This document shows positions 49,636-58,749 of a DNA stretch of 64,000 nt, in pieces. Both the position numbers and the translations under genes were made by a program. The notes beneath the pieces were generated by a model. The model was given only the letters and a program-made list of their open reading frames with translations, ran no database searches and had not been told where the DNA came from. The stretch is from contig QCHM01000004.1 in assembly GCA_003279615.1 (NCBI GenBank), forward strand, positions 62,001 through 126,000. Direction: 5' to 3'. Source of the stretch: Prochlorococcus sp. AG-402-B19 (GTDB taxonomy: Bacteria; Cyanobacteriota; Cyanobacteriia; PCC-6307; Cyanobiaceae). Within the stretch, counting starts at the first letter, position 1; every line of letters starts with the position of its first letter.

Positions 49636-49866
49636 ATGATTACAGCCAATGAAGTCACTCTACTAATTAAGCAATCTATTCCTGATGCTCAAATTGATGT
49701 GAAAGATTTAGGAGGAGGGGATCATCTTGAAGTAAATGTAGTATCTGCAAAATTCAATGGGTTAACTCTTGTACAGCAACACCAACTTGTTTATGGTGCA
49801 TTAAAAAATGAATTGAAAACTGAAACAATTCATGCTCTCGCTCTGACAACTTCAACTCCTCATTAA
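49636..49866 (+). CDS. BolA-family protein
   Basis: The 76-residue protein has the compact BolA fold pattern (VKDLGGGDHLEVNVVSAKF, then QQHQLVYGALKNEL with the conserved histidine-containing region). BolA proteins partner with monothiol glutaredoxins to bind a [2Fe-2S] cluster. The gene for that partner starts 10 bases downstream. The ATG start is clear. Confidence 0.93.
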   Translation: MITANEVTLLIKQSIPDAQIDVKDLGGGDHLEVNVVSAKFNGLTLVQQHQLVYGALKNELKTETIHALALTTSTPH

Positions 49867-49876
49867 ATTTTCCATC

Positions 49877-50200
49877 ATGGATTCCAACACTCGTTCCAAA
49901 ATTGAACTTTTAATCAATTCGAAACCAATATTTGTTTTTATGAAAGGTAATAAGTTGATGCCTCAGTGCGGTTTTTCCAATAATGTTGTTCAAATTCTCA
50001 ATTCATTGGGAATGACCTTTGAGACTTTTGATGTGCTTTCGGATATGGAAATACGGGAAGGGATAAAGGAGTATTCAAATTGGCCGACAATACCCCAAGT
50101 TTATGTAAAAGGAGAATTTATTGGCGGATCCGATATTTTGATAAGCATGTATAACTCTGGTGAATTGAAGGAAAAGCTTGAAATAGCACTAGCTTCATAA
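49877..50200 (+). CDS. grxD: Monothiol glutaredoxin (CGFS type)
   Basis: The 107-residue protein has the CGFS active site (C31 in MPQCGFSNNVVQIL) and glutathione-binding segments WPTIPQVYVKGEFIGG and SDI. CGFS glutaredoxins carry and transfer iron-sulfur clusters rather than reduce disulfides. Pairing with the bolA-like gene immediately upstream is a known functional link. It converges on the next gene with a 23-base gap. Confidence 0.96.
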   Translation: MDSNTRSKIELLINSKPIFVFMKGNKLMPQCGFSNNVVQILNSLGMTFETFDVLSDMEIREGIKEYSNWPTIPQVYVKGEFIGGSDILISMYNSGELKEKLEIALAS

Positions 50201-50223
50201 GTTGTTACTTTTCCCTTTATATT

Positions 50224-50490
50224 TTACGTTTCTCTTTGGAAAAATAGGTTATTAATATCACCATCTGGACCAATAAAGCTTGAGGGATCCATGATCCATC
50301 GATCAATTAAGGCCTCTAATTTCTCTTGATCTCGAGAACCTAACCTATTGCAATTCCTTAAAGAATGCAGATACCCATCTGCATAGATTCTCAGCTCAGA
50401 GGGACTGTGATAACGACTAGTCAGCTCTTGACAGGCATCACAAATTGATTGGAAGTGTTTTATGGCTTCTGGAGCATCAAAAGATGTCAT
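50224..50490 (-). CDS. Conserved cyanobacterial protein, DUF6761-like
   Basis: The 88-residue soluble protein (IKHFQSICDACQELTSRYHSP, then LRIYADGYLHSLRN) looks like a short conserved cyanobacterial family I associate with DUF6761. It has two cysteines three apart (CDAC) and another in RNCNR. Function is unknown. It diverges from the response regulator gene. Confidence 0.75.
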   Translation of the reverse strand: MTSFDAPEAIKHFQSICDACQELTSRYHSPSELRIYADGYLHSLRNCNRLGSRDQEKLEALIDRWIMDPSSFIGPDGDINNLFFQRET

Positions 50491-50578
50491 GGTTTGCTAA
50501 GACACTGACTATTCTTGGTAGTCCGTGAACAGTTTGCTTTAGTATTCCATCTAGTCTAAGGGTCTACTTTTCTGGCTT

Positions 50579-51343
50579 GTGACATTAACACCTGCAGATC
50601 AGCTTGCTACTGAGCAAATTCAAGGATCTCCTTCAGGTTCTTCTTCTATTCAAGCAACCACGCAATCACCTTCTAAGGTGCTTGTTGTAGAGCCACATCC
50701 AACCCTCAGAACTGTTTTGGTTCAGAGGCTAAGGCAGGATGGTCAGTTGGCCGCAGCAGTAAGTTCTGCTGAAGAGGCAGTGGACCTTTGTCGGGATCAA
50801 TCACCGGATTTATTAGTTAGTGCTGAGTTGTTAGAAAAAAGTTCAGCCCTACGACTTGCACAACAATTGGGGTGTTCAGTTATTGTGCTTACCGCTCGAA
50901 CAGGCGTTGAGCCCGTTGTAGGTCTTTTAGATGACGGAGCAGATGATGTTTTAAGAAAACCATTTGGCTTAGAAGAATTAGCTGCAAGATGCAGGACTTT
51001 GCTTAAAAGAGGAAGAATTGGTTTACAGGAACGAGTTGCGGTAGGTCCTTTGGAAGTTCACCTTCTTCTCAGGCAGGTCACCTTGAGAGAGAAACCAGTA
51101 GAACTAAGTCCACGAGAATTTGCTTTGTTGTGTGCTTTGTTGATGCCCCCTGGGATGGTAAGGAGCCGTCATGAACTTTTACGAATGGCTTGGCCTCCAT
51201 TTAGTGGTGGTCCTCGGTCAGTTGATACTCAGGTTTTAACGCTTAGGAGAAAATTAGAGCAAGCAGGCCTTGGCGATGGAGGAGGAATAACAACTGTTCG
51301 CCAACAGGGATATAGGTTTAGCCTTGATAACTTGCCTTCATAG
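50579..51343 (+). CDS. OmpR-type DNA-binding regulator with atypical receiver
   Basis: The 254-residue protein has an unstructured N-terminal tail (1-32), a receiver-like domain (33-145) and a winged-helix DNA-binding domain (about 155-250, with SVDTQVLTLRRKLEQAGL and TTVRQQGYRF). The receiver lacks key residues. The usual acidic pair is E38-P39, the phospho-accepting aspartate position is A82 (in PDLLVSAELLEK), and about seven residues are missing after it. The conserved threonine (T105) and lysine (K127) remain. Phosphorylation by a kinase is therefore unlikely. The start is GTG. The base composition is richer in GC than its neighbours. Confidence 0.9.
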   Translation: MTLTPADQLATEQIQGSPSGSSSIQATTQSPSKVLVVEPHPTLRTVLVQRLRQDGQLAAAVSSAEEAVDLCRDQSPDLLVSAELLEKSSALRLAQQLGCSVIVLTARTGVEPVVGLLDDGADDVLRKPFGLEELAARCRTLLKRGRIGLQERVAVGPLEVHLLLRQVTLREKPVELSPREFALLCALLMPPGMVRSRHELLRMAWPPFSGGPRSVDTQVLTLRRKLEQAGLGDGGGITTVRQQGYRFSLDNLPS

Positions 51344-51367
51344 CTTTCAAAGATTTTTACTGATTAG

Positions 51368-52930
51368 TTATCCAGGCAGCTCCCATTTGTTTATTCCTAG
51401 TTTTGTGCCAATTATATGAGCACATGCGTAACCGCTAAAAGCGACAGCATTTAAGCCCTGACCTGGAAAACACGAATCACCAACACAATAGAGTCCTTTG
51501 ATTTTTGTTGTATTAAACGGCATAGGAAGAAGTCCAGGCAATCTTGTGGATGGAATTGGCCCATAACTTCCTTCGTTCCTGGAGAGAAACCTTTTATGTG
51601 TTCTTGGACTTCCTACTTCTTTGTGAAGTATATTTTGACTTAGATTAGGAATTAATTTCTCTAATTTTGAAATAAGTTTGTCTCCATCATATTTTTTCTT
51701 TGCAAGATATTCTTTGTTGCTTAAGCCTTCCCAGCAATCTATTGAAGAAGGAGTAAAGGCATGAATAATATGACTACCGGCTGGTGCTAATGTTGGATCT
51801 AGCAGGGTTGGTATTGATAGAAAAGTAACTCCTTGCTCGGATTCCATTTCTTCCCATGAATCTAAAAGTAAGTGATGACAATGTGTTTTAGAAGGAATAG
51901 ATCCTACATCTACTCCTAAATGGAGAGATAGAAATGAAGGCGAAGAAGTATATCTTCTTTTCCATTTTGTTTCAGATGAAGGGGTTATATCAGTGTCTAC
52001 GAGTGGATCGTCAACTCCCTTGCCACCAAATGTGTCCCATCTTGTTGCATTGGAAATGATGGTTTTGCCAAAAATTTCTTCACCATTTGCCAGGGAAACA
52101 CCTATGGCTTGTCCTTGGTCAAAAATTATTTTTTTAACCTTAGATTTGTATCTTATTTCCCCCCCTAAATTTTCTATACCATTCACTAATTTTTCTGCAA
52201 TAATTCCTACACCTCCTTTCGGATAGTTAATGCCTCCATAATGTCTATCAGAAAAGACCATACCAGCATTTATCATTGGAGTTAGATTCGCGGGCATGAC
52301 TGACCAGCAAAAACATTCAATATCAATAAATTTTAAAAGATCAGGATCTTTTATATATCGTCTAGCAACATCACCGGCATTTACTGGCAACCATCTGGCC
52401 AGGCCAAGACATGACAGGGGTGATTTGAAGAAAACTTTAATTAGATATGCGGGATCCTCTATTGAAAGTAAAGGCATAGAATCTAGACAATTAAATACAT
52501 CCCAGCATTTCTGATAAAAGTGATTTATTCCTTTCTCTTCGTGGGGAAATAAATTTATTAACTTAGTAATGAATGTTTGATAGTCTCTATCAACTGTAAT
52601 TTCAAATTGACCTGGTAGATGATATGCCAATTGTGTTGGGTCAGGAATTGTTTCACATTCTTGTCCAACATCCTTAAGTGCTCTCGTTAGTAAATTGGTG
52701 TATCCCTTATTACCAAATCCAAATATCATGGATGCTCCAACATCAAAGGTATATCCTTTTCTTTTAAATGAACCACCACTTCCACCAGGGATTTTATATT
52801 GTTCAAGTATAAGAACTTTTGCACCCTTGCTTGCTAATTGACTTGCAGTAACTAATCCACCAAGACCGGAACCAATAACTATTGAATCCCAGTCGCAAGT
52901 TGCTTTGTTTTTATTTTGTATTTGAGTCAT
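51368..52930 (-). CDS. crtH: Carotenoid cis-trans isomerase (prolycopene isomerase)
   Basis: CrtH converts poly-cis lycopene to all-trans lycopene in the plant/cyanobacterial carotenoid pathway. The 520 residues begin with the FAD-binding VIGSGLGGLVTASQLASKG and continue with EQYKIPGGSGGSFKRKGYTF, matching CRTISO rather than phytoene desaturase CrtP/CrtQ. The C terminus GQGLNAVAFSGYACAHI is typical. The ATG start is clear. It follows trmFO by 16 bases. Confidence 0.93.
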   Translation of the reverse strand: MTQIQNKNKATCDWDSIVIGSGLGGLVTASQLASKGAKVLILEQYKIPGGSGGSFKRKGYTFDVGASMIFGFGNKGYTNLLTRALKDVGQECETIPDPTQLAYHLPGQFEITVDRDYQTFITKLINLFPHEEKGINHFYQKCWDVFNCLDSMPLLSIEDPAYLIKVFFKSPLSCLGLARWLPVNAGDVARRYIKDPDLLKFIDIECFCWSVMPANLTPMINAGMVFSDRHYGGINYPKGGVGIIAEKLVNGIENLGGEIRYKSKVKKIIFDQGQAIGVSLANGEEIFGKTIISNATRWDTFGGKGVDDPLVDTDITPSSETKWKRRYTSSPSFLSLHLGVDVGSIPSKTHCHHLLLDSWEEMESEQGVTFLSIPTLLDPTLAPAGSHIIHAFTPSSIDCWEGLSNKEYLAKKKYDGDKLISKLEKLIPNLSQNILHKEVGSPRTHKRFLSRNEGSYGPIPSTRLPGLLPMPFNTTKIKGLYCVGDSCFPGQGLNAVAFSGYACAHIIGTKLGINKWELPG

Positions 52931-52946
52931 GATGTTTAAAACATTT

Positions 52947-54350
52947 TTAAATGGTTGTGGTTAAAGATTTTGTTTCAAAAAATGATTCTTTAAACTTGTT
53001 TATTTGCTCTAAGGATCTATCTCTATATTTCTTGTATCTTTCTCGTTTGTTATTAATTCTATTATCGAGTTCAGGTAGTAACCCAAAATTAGCTGGCATA
53101 GGTTGAAAATTTTTTTTATTTTGAACTCGTGAACTTGCTTGACTATTACTCACAAAGTTTGTCAATGCTCCAATCATGGTAGACGATGGCAAAGTAATTG
53201 TGTTTAATCCTTTGGCTAGCAATGCTGCGTTAGTTCCTGCCAACCAGCCTCCAGCAATAGCAGCCGCATACCCTTCTGTACCAGTAAGTTGTCCAGCAGC
53301 AAACAAAGTTTTTCTATTTGTAAACTGGAGTGATGGCTCTATGAGCTTTGGTGATTCAAGGAACGTATTTCTATGCATAACTCCAAATCGAATAAACTCT
53401 GCTTTCGACAAACCAGGAATCATTCTGAATACACGTTTTTGCTCTCCCCATTTTAAATTTGTTTGAAATCCAACGAGATTCCATAATTGACCTGCTCTAT
53501 CTTCTTGTCTTAATTGAACGACAGCGTGAGCTCTTTTAAGGATTCGGACACTTTTGTCGTTTACATCTCCCCATCTTGGATCCCATAGTCCTATTGGTTT
53601 TAATGGGCCATAACGCATGGTCTCTATTCCTCTTCTTGCAAGTTGCTCTATAGGAAGGCATCCCTCAAAGAAAAGAGCTGATTCTTTTTCAAAATCCTTT
53701 AATTGAGCCTGTTCTGCTTTGATTAACTCTGAGTGAAATTTTAAATATGAGCCTTTATCCATTGGGCAATTAACATAATCAGCATCACCTTTGTCGTATC
53801 TGCTTGCAAGAAAGGCTGTTGAAAAATCAATACTTTCTCCTGTAATTATTGGACTAGCTGCATCAAAAAAATGACATTCTTTTCTCCCTGTGAATTCTTG
53901 TATGTCTTCGGCTAGCGATTCGCTTGTTAAAGGACCTGTGGCCAGAATTGTTATTTGGTTTGCCTGAGGTAAACGAGGGCATTCTTCTCTTAAAACATTA
54001 ATAAGAGGATGTGAAGATAGTTCATTTGTTATTGATTGGCTGAATTGACTTCTGTCTACTGCAAGTGCCCCTCCAGCAGGAACAGAGTGTTTATCAGCTT
54101 TAGATATGACAATAGAGTTTAATTTTCTTAGCTCCTCATGTAGGAGCCCTGCTGCTCTGTCACTACTAAGCGCGCCGAAGCTATTGCTGCAAACAAGTTC
54201 TGCGAATGCGGATGAATGGTGAGCTGGGGATTTCTTCTTTGGACGCATTTCAAAGAGGTTTACCTTTATTCCAGCACTTGCTATTTGCCATGCTGCTTCA
54301 GAGCCTGCAAGACCAGCACCTATAACGATTACCGAGGGATCTTCTTTCAA
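52947..54350 (-). CDS. trmFO: Methylenetetrahydrofolate-tRNA-(uracil-5-)-methyltransferase
   Basis: TrmFO makes ribothymidine at position 54 of tRNA using folate and FAD. The FAD motif [16 protein letters not shown], the family segments [16 protein letters not shown] and [15 protein letters not shown], and [12 protein letters not shown] are present. At 467 residues it is normal. The start is TTG. It reads away from tRNA-Lys. Confidence 0.95.
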   Translation of the reverse strand: MKEDPSVIVIGAGLAGSEAAWQIASAGIKVNLFEMRPKKKSPAHHSSAFAELVCSNSFGALSSDRAAGLLHEELRKLNSIVISKADKHSVPAGGALAVDRSQFSQSITNELSSHPLINVLREECPRLPQANQITILATGPLTSESLAEDIQEFTGRKECHFFDAASPIITGESIDFSTAFLASRYDKGDADYVNCPMDKGSYLKFHSELIKAEQAQLKDFEKESALFFEGCLPIEQLARRGIETMRYGPLKPIGLWDPRWGDVNDKSVRILKRAHAVVQLRQEDRAGQLWNLVGFQTNLKWGEQKRVFRMIPGLSKAEFIRFGVMHRNTFLESPKLIEPSLQFTNRKTLFAAGQLTGTEGYAAAIAGGWLAGTNAALLAKGLNTITLPSSTMIGALTNFVSNSQASSRVQNKKNFQPMPANFGLLPELDNRINNKRERYKKYRDRSLEQINKFKESFFETKSLTTTI

Positions 54351-54563
54351 ACTGTTGTACTTTTTCTTTTAAGAAGCTTAATTAAATAATATTCTTATGT
54401 CCTTCAACTATTTATTAAGACATCAAAAATATCTAAGAAATCAATGAGGAAGGGAAAAAAATATCTTTTTATTTTTTTTTAGTCCTCAAAAAGGAACATT
54501 AAGGTCATTAATGCTTCTGCAACGTGATATTTTTCATATTGGACTTTATTATTGGTCTCAGAA

Positions 54564-54635
54564 GGGTCGCTAGCTCAGTGGTAGAGCATCCGGCTTTTAA
54601 CCGGCTGGTCCTGAGTTCGAATCTCAGGCGACCCA
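54564..54635 (+). tRNA. tRNA-Lys (anticodon TTT)
   Basis: The 72-base sequence folds into a cloverleaf: acceptor GGGTCGC pairs with GCGACCC, the D arm holds AGCTCAGTGGTAGAGC, the anticodon stem CCGGC/GCCGG encloses CTTTTAA with anticodon TTT, and the T arm has GAGTTCGAATCTC. The discriminator is A; CCA is not encoded. Confidence 0.97.
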
Positions 54636-54667
54636 TATAAATTTAAGAAATTTGCTGGATTCCCGAA

Positions 54668-55021
54668 GTGACTAACACTTCTAGAGCTTTAAAGACTCAA
54701 TTATTTCTGGCACTCTTTGTATGCAGCTGTACTTCTGTTAACGCGGGTTTAAATAAATTCACCGATTTGATTCTTGTTGAAGAATGGCTTATCGAAAGAA
54801 AGATTGATTTAACCTTTGAGGAGATTGAATGCAGAGCTTCAATACCTTCTCATGCAAACTGGTTTGGTGCCCGAGTAAGACTTGGACCTAATAATGAATT
54901 AATAAAACCTATTTGGATCACTCTAAAAGCTAATCAATTGCTTGAATCGAAATTAGCTAAGGTTAGGGAACTACTTGATAATTGCAGGTCAGATTTTCTT
55001 TTCCTCCCTAATAATCTTTGA
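54668..55021 (+). CDS. Exported small protein of unknown function
   Basis: The 117-residue protein begins (GTG start) with a signal-like hydrophobic stretch (residues 10-26, ending near SVNA). The mature part has two cysteines (IECRAS and DNCRSD) that could pair. I do not recognise the family. It follows tRNA-Lys by 32 bases and begins the region rich in small genes. Confidence 0.65.
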   Translation: MTNTSRALKTQLFLALFVCSCTSVNAGLNKFTDLILVEEWLIERKIDLTFEEIECRASIPSHANWFGARVRLGPNNELIKPIWITLKANQLLESKLAKVRELLDNCRSDFLFLPNNL

Positions 55022-55111
55022 ATGCCAAATACTAATGTGTTGATGAGAATATAAATACTTTCTAAAAAGAAATTTTGTTGCTGAATTATAAATATAGTAA
55101 TTTAATTTTTT

Positions 55112-55201
55112 ATGAAGAAACTTTCTGTAGGAGCTGCAATTGCTATAAATGTATCTTTGTATGCTTGGGCTTTAATGGAGTTGCCTTTGAGCTTTAATTA
55201 G
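55112..55201 (+). CDS. 29-residue single-span membrane micro-protein
   Basis: A short frame with an ATG start encodes a basic start (MKKLSVGAA), a hydrophobic span (IAINVSLYAWALMELPL) and a short tail. The size and topology are like those of small thylakoid subunits of photosystems and cytochrome b6f, but it matches none I know. It is too short to be certain without conservation. Confidence 0.45.
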   Translation: MKKLSVGAAIAINVSLYAWALMELPLSFN

Positions 55202-55464
55202 TAAACAAAGGATCAAATTTTTAATTCCCTCATTGATTTTTTAAAGATCCTGCAATTTTAGTTGTTCTCAATTATTTTTTTTTTAATGAATTTATCTATA
55301 TATAAAAACTTGTATCTGATGTAATTAATTTTCCAGACTTTGTCTTTTTAAGCACTTTTTTAACTTTCATTTTTTTTTTGCTCTTTAATCCATTTTTTTT
55401 ACCAGTAGCGGTTAGGGTCGTCTTGAGGTGAATATTTGCCTCTTCGTTATATGGAAATGGGGGA

Positions 55465-55788
55465 ATGGTTAAGAAATCTTCTTCAATTACAAAATCCAAT
55501 TCTAATTGGTTATGGAGGTGGGCAGAACCTGAAAGCGAGCTCTCAGTTATTCCAAAATCAAAAACTAAACGTTTGGCTCAACAAGCTAAGTTGGCTAATG
55601 TTGATGCGGAAAGGGCGGTTAGTAGGGCATATCAAATTGAACTATCAAGAACGAAGGCAATTGGAGAAGCAATGTTTAAATCTGGTAAAGCATTGAGATT
55701 TACTCTTTCAAGTTCAGGAAGGCAGTTAATATTAAGAACACAGGCAGCAAGAAGACAATTTGAACCAGGTTTTAGGAATAAAAAATAA
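55465..55788 (+). CDS. Basic conserved hypothetical protein
   Basis: The 107-residue protein is rich in Lys, Arg, Ser and Gln, with a helical middle (RLAQQAKLANVDAERAVSRAY) and a basic C terminus (RTQAARRQFEPGFRNKK). GGGGGA precedes the ATG. No membrane span is seen. Composition suggests nucleic-acid or ribosome binding, which is inference. A shorter lysine-rich frame lies on the opposite strand across its start. Confidence 0.65.
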   Translation: MVKKSSSITKSNSNWLWRWAEPESELSVIPKSKTKRLAQQAKLANVDAERAVSRAYQIELSRTKAIGEAMFKSGKALRFTLSSSGRQLILRTQAARRQFEPGFRNKK

Positions 55789-55824
55789 TTCTCAGATAGA
55801 ATATGATTCCTATCAAAACTAAAA

Positions 55825-56127
55825 ATGCAGCTTTATATTGTTACTTGGAGATTTGAATCTTCTGAGGACCAACTTTATTCTTCAGAAGCATTCGTAGACT
55901 ACATTGAAAGTGGTAAATCTGAAGATCTTATTGATGGCTATGAAAGAATTGCATGGGCTCATACACCTCAAGATGGAACAGGTGTAATAATTTGTAGGGC
56001 AGGTAGTGCATCGATTTTGTTTAAGGTTTTTGGATCCTGGAGAGATAAATATGGAATGATTTGGGAGTATAAACCTGCTTTAACTACTGATGAATTTGTT
56101 AGCTTAATCAAAGAAAAATCAAAATAA
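55825..56127 (+). CDS. DUF3303-like protein
   Basis: The 100-residue soluble protein starts MQLYIVTWRFESSED and has the compact alpha-beta pattern of the DUF3303 family (ferredoxin-like fold; GTGVIICRAGSASILFKVFG, then KYGMIWEYKPAL). Function is unknown. It follows the basic hypothetical gene by 36 bases, on the same strand. Confidence 0.65.
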   Translation: MQLYIVTWRFESSEDQLYSSEAFVDYIESGKSEDLIDGYERIAWAHTPQDGTGVIICRAGSASILFKVFGSWRDKYGMIWEYKPALTTDEFVSLIKEKSK

Positions 56128-56235
56128 ATTTTTAGTATTTTTTGATTTAACTTGTCTTTAAAATAAACTTCTGTCTAAAAAACTTTGCCGCTTGGTTACT
56201 TCAACTTAGGCTTGTTAAAATTATGTTTGCAATTA

Positions 56236-56415
56236 ATGCCTGTTCGTATTTTCTTTGCTTTGACTGCTAGTGAAATGGGCCTTAGTCCAACAATACTTGC
56301 TTTAATTATAGTTTCATCTATTGTTTTTATTGTCGGCTTTGCAAAAAGCTCAAGAGAGAATGAGTACAAAAAATTAATGGATTCATTTATTGAGAAGAGG
56401 GAAGAATCTGATTGA
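56236..56415 (+). CDS. Small single-span membrane protein
   Basis: I chose the ATG at 56236, giving 59 residues; a TTG at 56185 would add 17 less convincing residues. One transmembrane segment ([19 protein letters not shown]) is followed by a charged tail ([20 protein letters not shown]). I do not recognise it. It lies 92 bases before the SulP transporter. Confidence 0.55.
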   Translation: MPVRIFFALTASEMGLSPTILALIIVSSIVFIVGFAKSSRENEYKKLMDSFIEKREESD

Positions 56416-56507
56416 ACATTGATTTATTCATATTAGTACGAAGATCTTCTTGAAAATATAGATTCTCATATCTAATAAGGCAGGATGGTAGAAGAGTAAT
56501 TTCGCAA

Positions 56508-58046
56508 TTGAACAAGTTTTTAGCAAAGGAGAGATTTATCTCTCCTTCTCGTGATGTTCTCGCTGGTCTTGTTGTCGCATTTGCAATGATTCCAGAGGCA
56601 ATAGCTTTTTCTGGTATCGCAGGAGTTGATCCAAGAGTTGGTTTATTTGGAGCCTTTTTACTCTCTGTTACCCTCGCAATTTTTGGTGGCAGAATGGCCA
56701 TGATTACTTCGGTAACTGGTTCAACTGCTCTTTTGATGACTGGGATTGTTCAACAAGGGGAAAATATCAGTCCTGGTCTTGGTTTGCAATATCTTTTAGC
56801 TGCTGGATTGCTTACAGGAGTTCTTCAGATTGCTTGGGGGTATTTAAGACTTGCACATCAGATGAGATTTGTACCTCAGCCTGTTATGGATGGTTTTGTG
56901 AACGGGCTGGCTATTTTGATTTTCCTTGCTCAATTGCCTCATTTAGGGATTGACATCGCTCATTCATCAAATGATATTTCGGTAGTTCAATTACCGGCGA
57001 TTTGGGGAATGACCTTGCTTACTTTATTAATTATCTATTTACTGCCAAAAGTTACCAAACTTTTGCCTTCAGCATTAGTCGCAATTTTTATTTGCACTGC
57101 AATTTCGATTGGTTTTAAATTAAATGTTCCAACTGTTTCGGATTTAGGGATTCTTCCAAATGGATTGCCTGGTTTTGGTTTCCCTAAAGTTCCATTTAAT
57201 TTCGAAACACTTGGTTTAATTCTTCCGACAGCTTTAGCAATTTCTTTGGTAGGGCTTATGGAGACTTTTCTCACACAAGATATTCTTGATGATTTGACAG
57301 ACAAAAGTACAAATAAAAATATTGAGGCTCGAGGTCAAGGTATTGGAAATATTGTTAGTTCTCTTTTTGGAGGCATGGCTGGATGCGCTTTGGTTGGTCA
57401 ATCGGTTATGAATGTGGGGTACGGAGGAAAGACTCGTCTCTCGACCTTAAGCTCTGGGGTTTGTTTAATAGGAATGATTCTTGCTGCTAAGGATTGGGTT
57501 AATCAAATTCCAATGGCTACATTGGTTGGAGTAATGATAATGATTGCAATCAATACTGCTAATTGGACTTCAATTAAAGATATACGCAGAATTCCCCGAA
57601 GTGATAGTTCAGTTATGCTTTTGACTGTTTTCGTAACTGTTATTACACACAATTTAGCTTTAGGACTTTTATCTGGCGTAGGGCTTGCAGCTATATTGTT
57701 TAGCAGAAAGGTTGCAAAAGTTATTAAGGTTGAATCTTCCTTGAATGGAGAAAATCACAGGGTTTATAAAGTTAAAGGCCAATTGTTTTTTGTTAGCAGT
57801 ATTTACTTCAGGCAAGGATTTGAACTACATGAACATCCTGAAAAAATCACAATCGATATGGCTGAGGCTCATATTTGGGATCAAAGCGGTGTAGCTGTAC
57901 TTGATCAAGTGATCAGAAGAATAAAATTAGGTGGATCAAAGGTTGAAGTAATTAATTTAAATAATGAAAGCCTGAACTTATTTTCTCGAATAGGGCAAGC
58001 AATCGAAGCAGGAGGAAGAGGTGGAGAATTTAAATCTTCACATTAA
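56508..58046 (+). CDS. SulP-family anion transporter with STAS domain
   Basis: The 512-residue protein has about 10-12 membrane segments, the SulP signature near the N terminus ([20 protein letters not shown]) and a C-terminal STAS domain ([21 protein letters not shown]). SulP proteins move sulfate, bicarbonate or other anions. In marine cyanobacteria some act as low-affinity bicarbonate uptake systems (BicA). Its N-terminal sequence does not closely follow the BicA pattern I know, so the substrate stays open. The start is TTG. Confidence 0.9.
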   Translation: MNKFLAKERFISPSRDVLAGLVVAFAMIPEAIAFSGIAGVDPRVGLFGAFLLSVTLAIFGGRMAMITSVTGSTALLMTGIVQQGENISPGLGLQYLLAAGLLTGVLQIAWGYLRLAHQMRFVPQPVMDGFVNGLAILIFLAQLPHLGIDIAHSSNDISVVQLPAIWGMTLLTLLIIYLLPKVTKLLPSALVAIFICTAISIGFKLNVPTVSDLGILPNGLPGFGFPKVPFNFETLGLILPTALAISLVGLMETFLTQDILDDLTDKSTNKNIEARGQGIGNIVSSLFGGMAGCALVGQSVMNVGYGGKTRLSTLSSGVCLIGMILAAKDWVNQIPMATLVGVMIMIAINTANWTSIKDIRRIPRSDSSVMLLTVFVTVITHNLALGLLSGVGLAAILFSRKVAKVIKVESSLNGENHRVYKVKGQLFFVSSIYFRQGFELHEHPEKITIDMAEAHIWDQSGVAVLDQVIRRIKLGGSKVEVINLNNESLNLFSRIGQAIEAGGRGGEFKSSH

Positions 58047-58104
58047 ATTTCTAAAACCTTTTACTTGAAATTTTTATAGATTTTTTGAATAGCTTGTAAG
58101 AAAG

Positions 58105-58168
58105 GCTTATACGGATTCATTTCCATTTAATTAGATTTGTAAACTTTGTTGCTTATGAATGTATAAGC
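58105..58168. repeat. Imperfect inverted repeat
   Basis: GCTTATACGGATTCAT at 58105-58120 is complementary to ATGAATGTATAAGC at 58155-58168 apart from a two-base bulge, with about 34 bases between. It could form a stem of 14 pairs in RNA. Confidence 0.5.
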
Positions 58169-58421
58169 TAGAGCCACAACTAATCAAGCTTTATATCTAA
58201 CAATCATATATGACATAAGATTAGCTTATGTAAGGAATCGTCTTTGGATTGTCTGATCTTAGAAAATTTCAGATAGTAATTTAATTGTTCAGAATTTTTT
58301 TATTTGTAGTTTTTATAGCTTTTCAACTTATCATTTTTTTAATTAAGCTAAAAAAAACAAATTCCACCAAGTGTGTAGTCACCTAATGGAATTGGATTTT
58401 TTAAGTAATTTACTTACTATT

Positions 58422-58454
58422 GATAGATTTTTTAAAATTTAAAATCTATCTTTT
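58422..58454 (+). terminator. Terminator-like hairpin
   Basis: GATAGATTTT (58422-58431) pairs perfectly with AAAATCTATC (58441-58450), separated by nine bases and followed by TTTT. Read on the plus strand this is a plausible Rho-independent terminator, although the stem is AT-rich. It is about 375 bases after the SulP stop. Confidence 0.45.
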
Positions 58455-58457
58455 AAT

Positions 58458-58500
58458 GAGGGTTTTGGCTAGTAGATTTGTCTACTTGCTATCTTCCCTC
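58458..58500 (-). terminator. Hairpin directly after the 47-residue micro-protein stop
   Basis: On the plus strand, GAGGG (58458-58462) pairs with CCCTC (58496-58500) and the inner AGTAGA pairs with TCTACT around the loop TTTG. It abuts the TAG stop (58501-58503) of the minus-strand micro-gene, so it is probably its 3' end structure, though no strong T-run follows. Confidence 0.4.
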
Positions 58501-58644
58501 CTAAGCTTCAGAATCGAATTTAGATAGATTTGGTCCTGCAATAAAACCAACTAATCCAAACAGAACAAGGGATACAACACCGACAATAGTCGCTGAGAGG
58601 CTTCCCCCTCCCAAAGCAAAGGTTAAGAATGGCAAATGAAGCAT
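58501..58644 (-). CDS. 47-residue single-span membrane micro-protein
   Basis: The ATG start at 58644 opens a 47-residue frame: a short N terminus (MLHLPFLTFALGGGS), a glycine/valine-rich membrane span (ATIVGVVSLVLFGLVGFIAG) and a soluble tail (PNLSKFDSEA). Codon use is regular and the GC content is higher than in the flanks. It has the look of a small thylakoid protein, but I cannot assign it. Confidence 0.6.
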   Translation of the reverse strand: MLHLPFLTFALGGGSLSATIVGVVSLVLFGLVGFIAGPNLSKFDSEA

Positions 58645-58749
58645 TTTTTTTTAGATGCAGGTATATATATAAACCTAAAATTGCCCAAATTTAGTGAAGT
58701 TGTAGCACCTTGATAAATTCAGACATTTTTTAAGCGGCTTAAGAAAAAG

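Larger units (their letters stand above)
58047..58500. other. Gene-free, hairpin-rich spacer after the SulP gene
   Basis: About 450 bases without a convincing open frame. They hold an imperfect inverted repeat at 58105-58168, a 7-base stem at 58213-58231, a terminator-like hairpin at 58422-58454 and a larger hairpin at 58458-58500. The run of structures suggests an untranslated RNA or a long 3' leader, which I cannot confirm. Confidence 0.45.

Noticed and set aside
55436-55696. 86-codon plus-strand frame overlapping the 107-residue basic gene
   Set aside because: It is shifted relative to the better-supported frame, which has a ribosome-binding site and a coherent basic protein.
56185-56235. 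Longer TTG start for the small membrane protein ending at 56415
   Set aside because: The extra 17 residues are not needed and an ATG follows; only the shorter form is listed.
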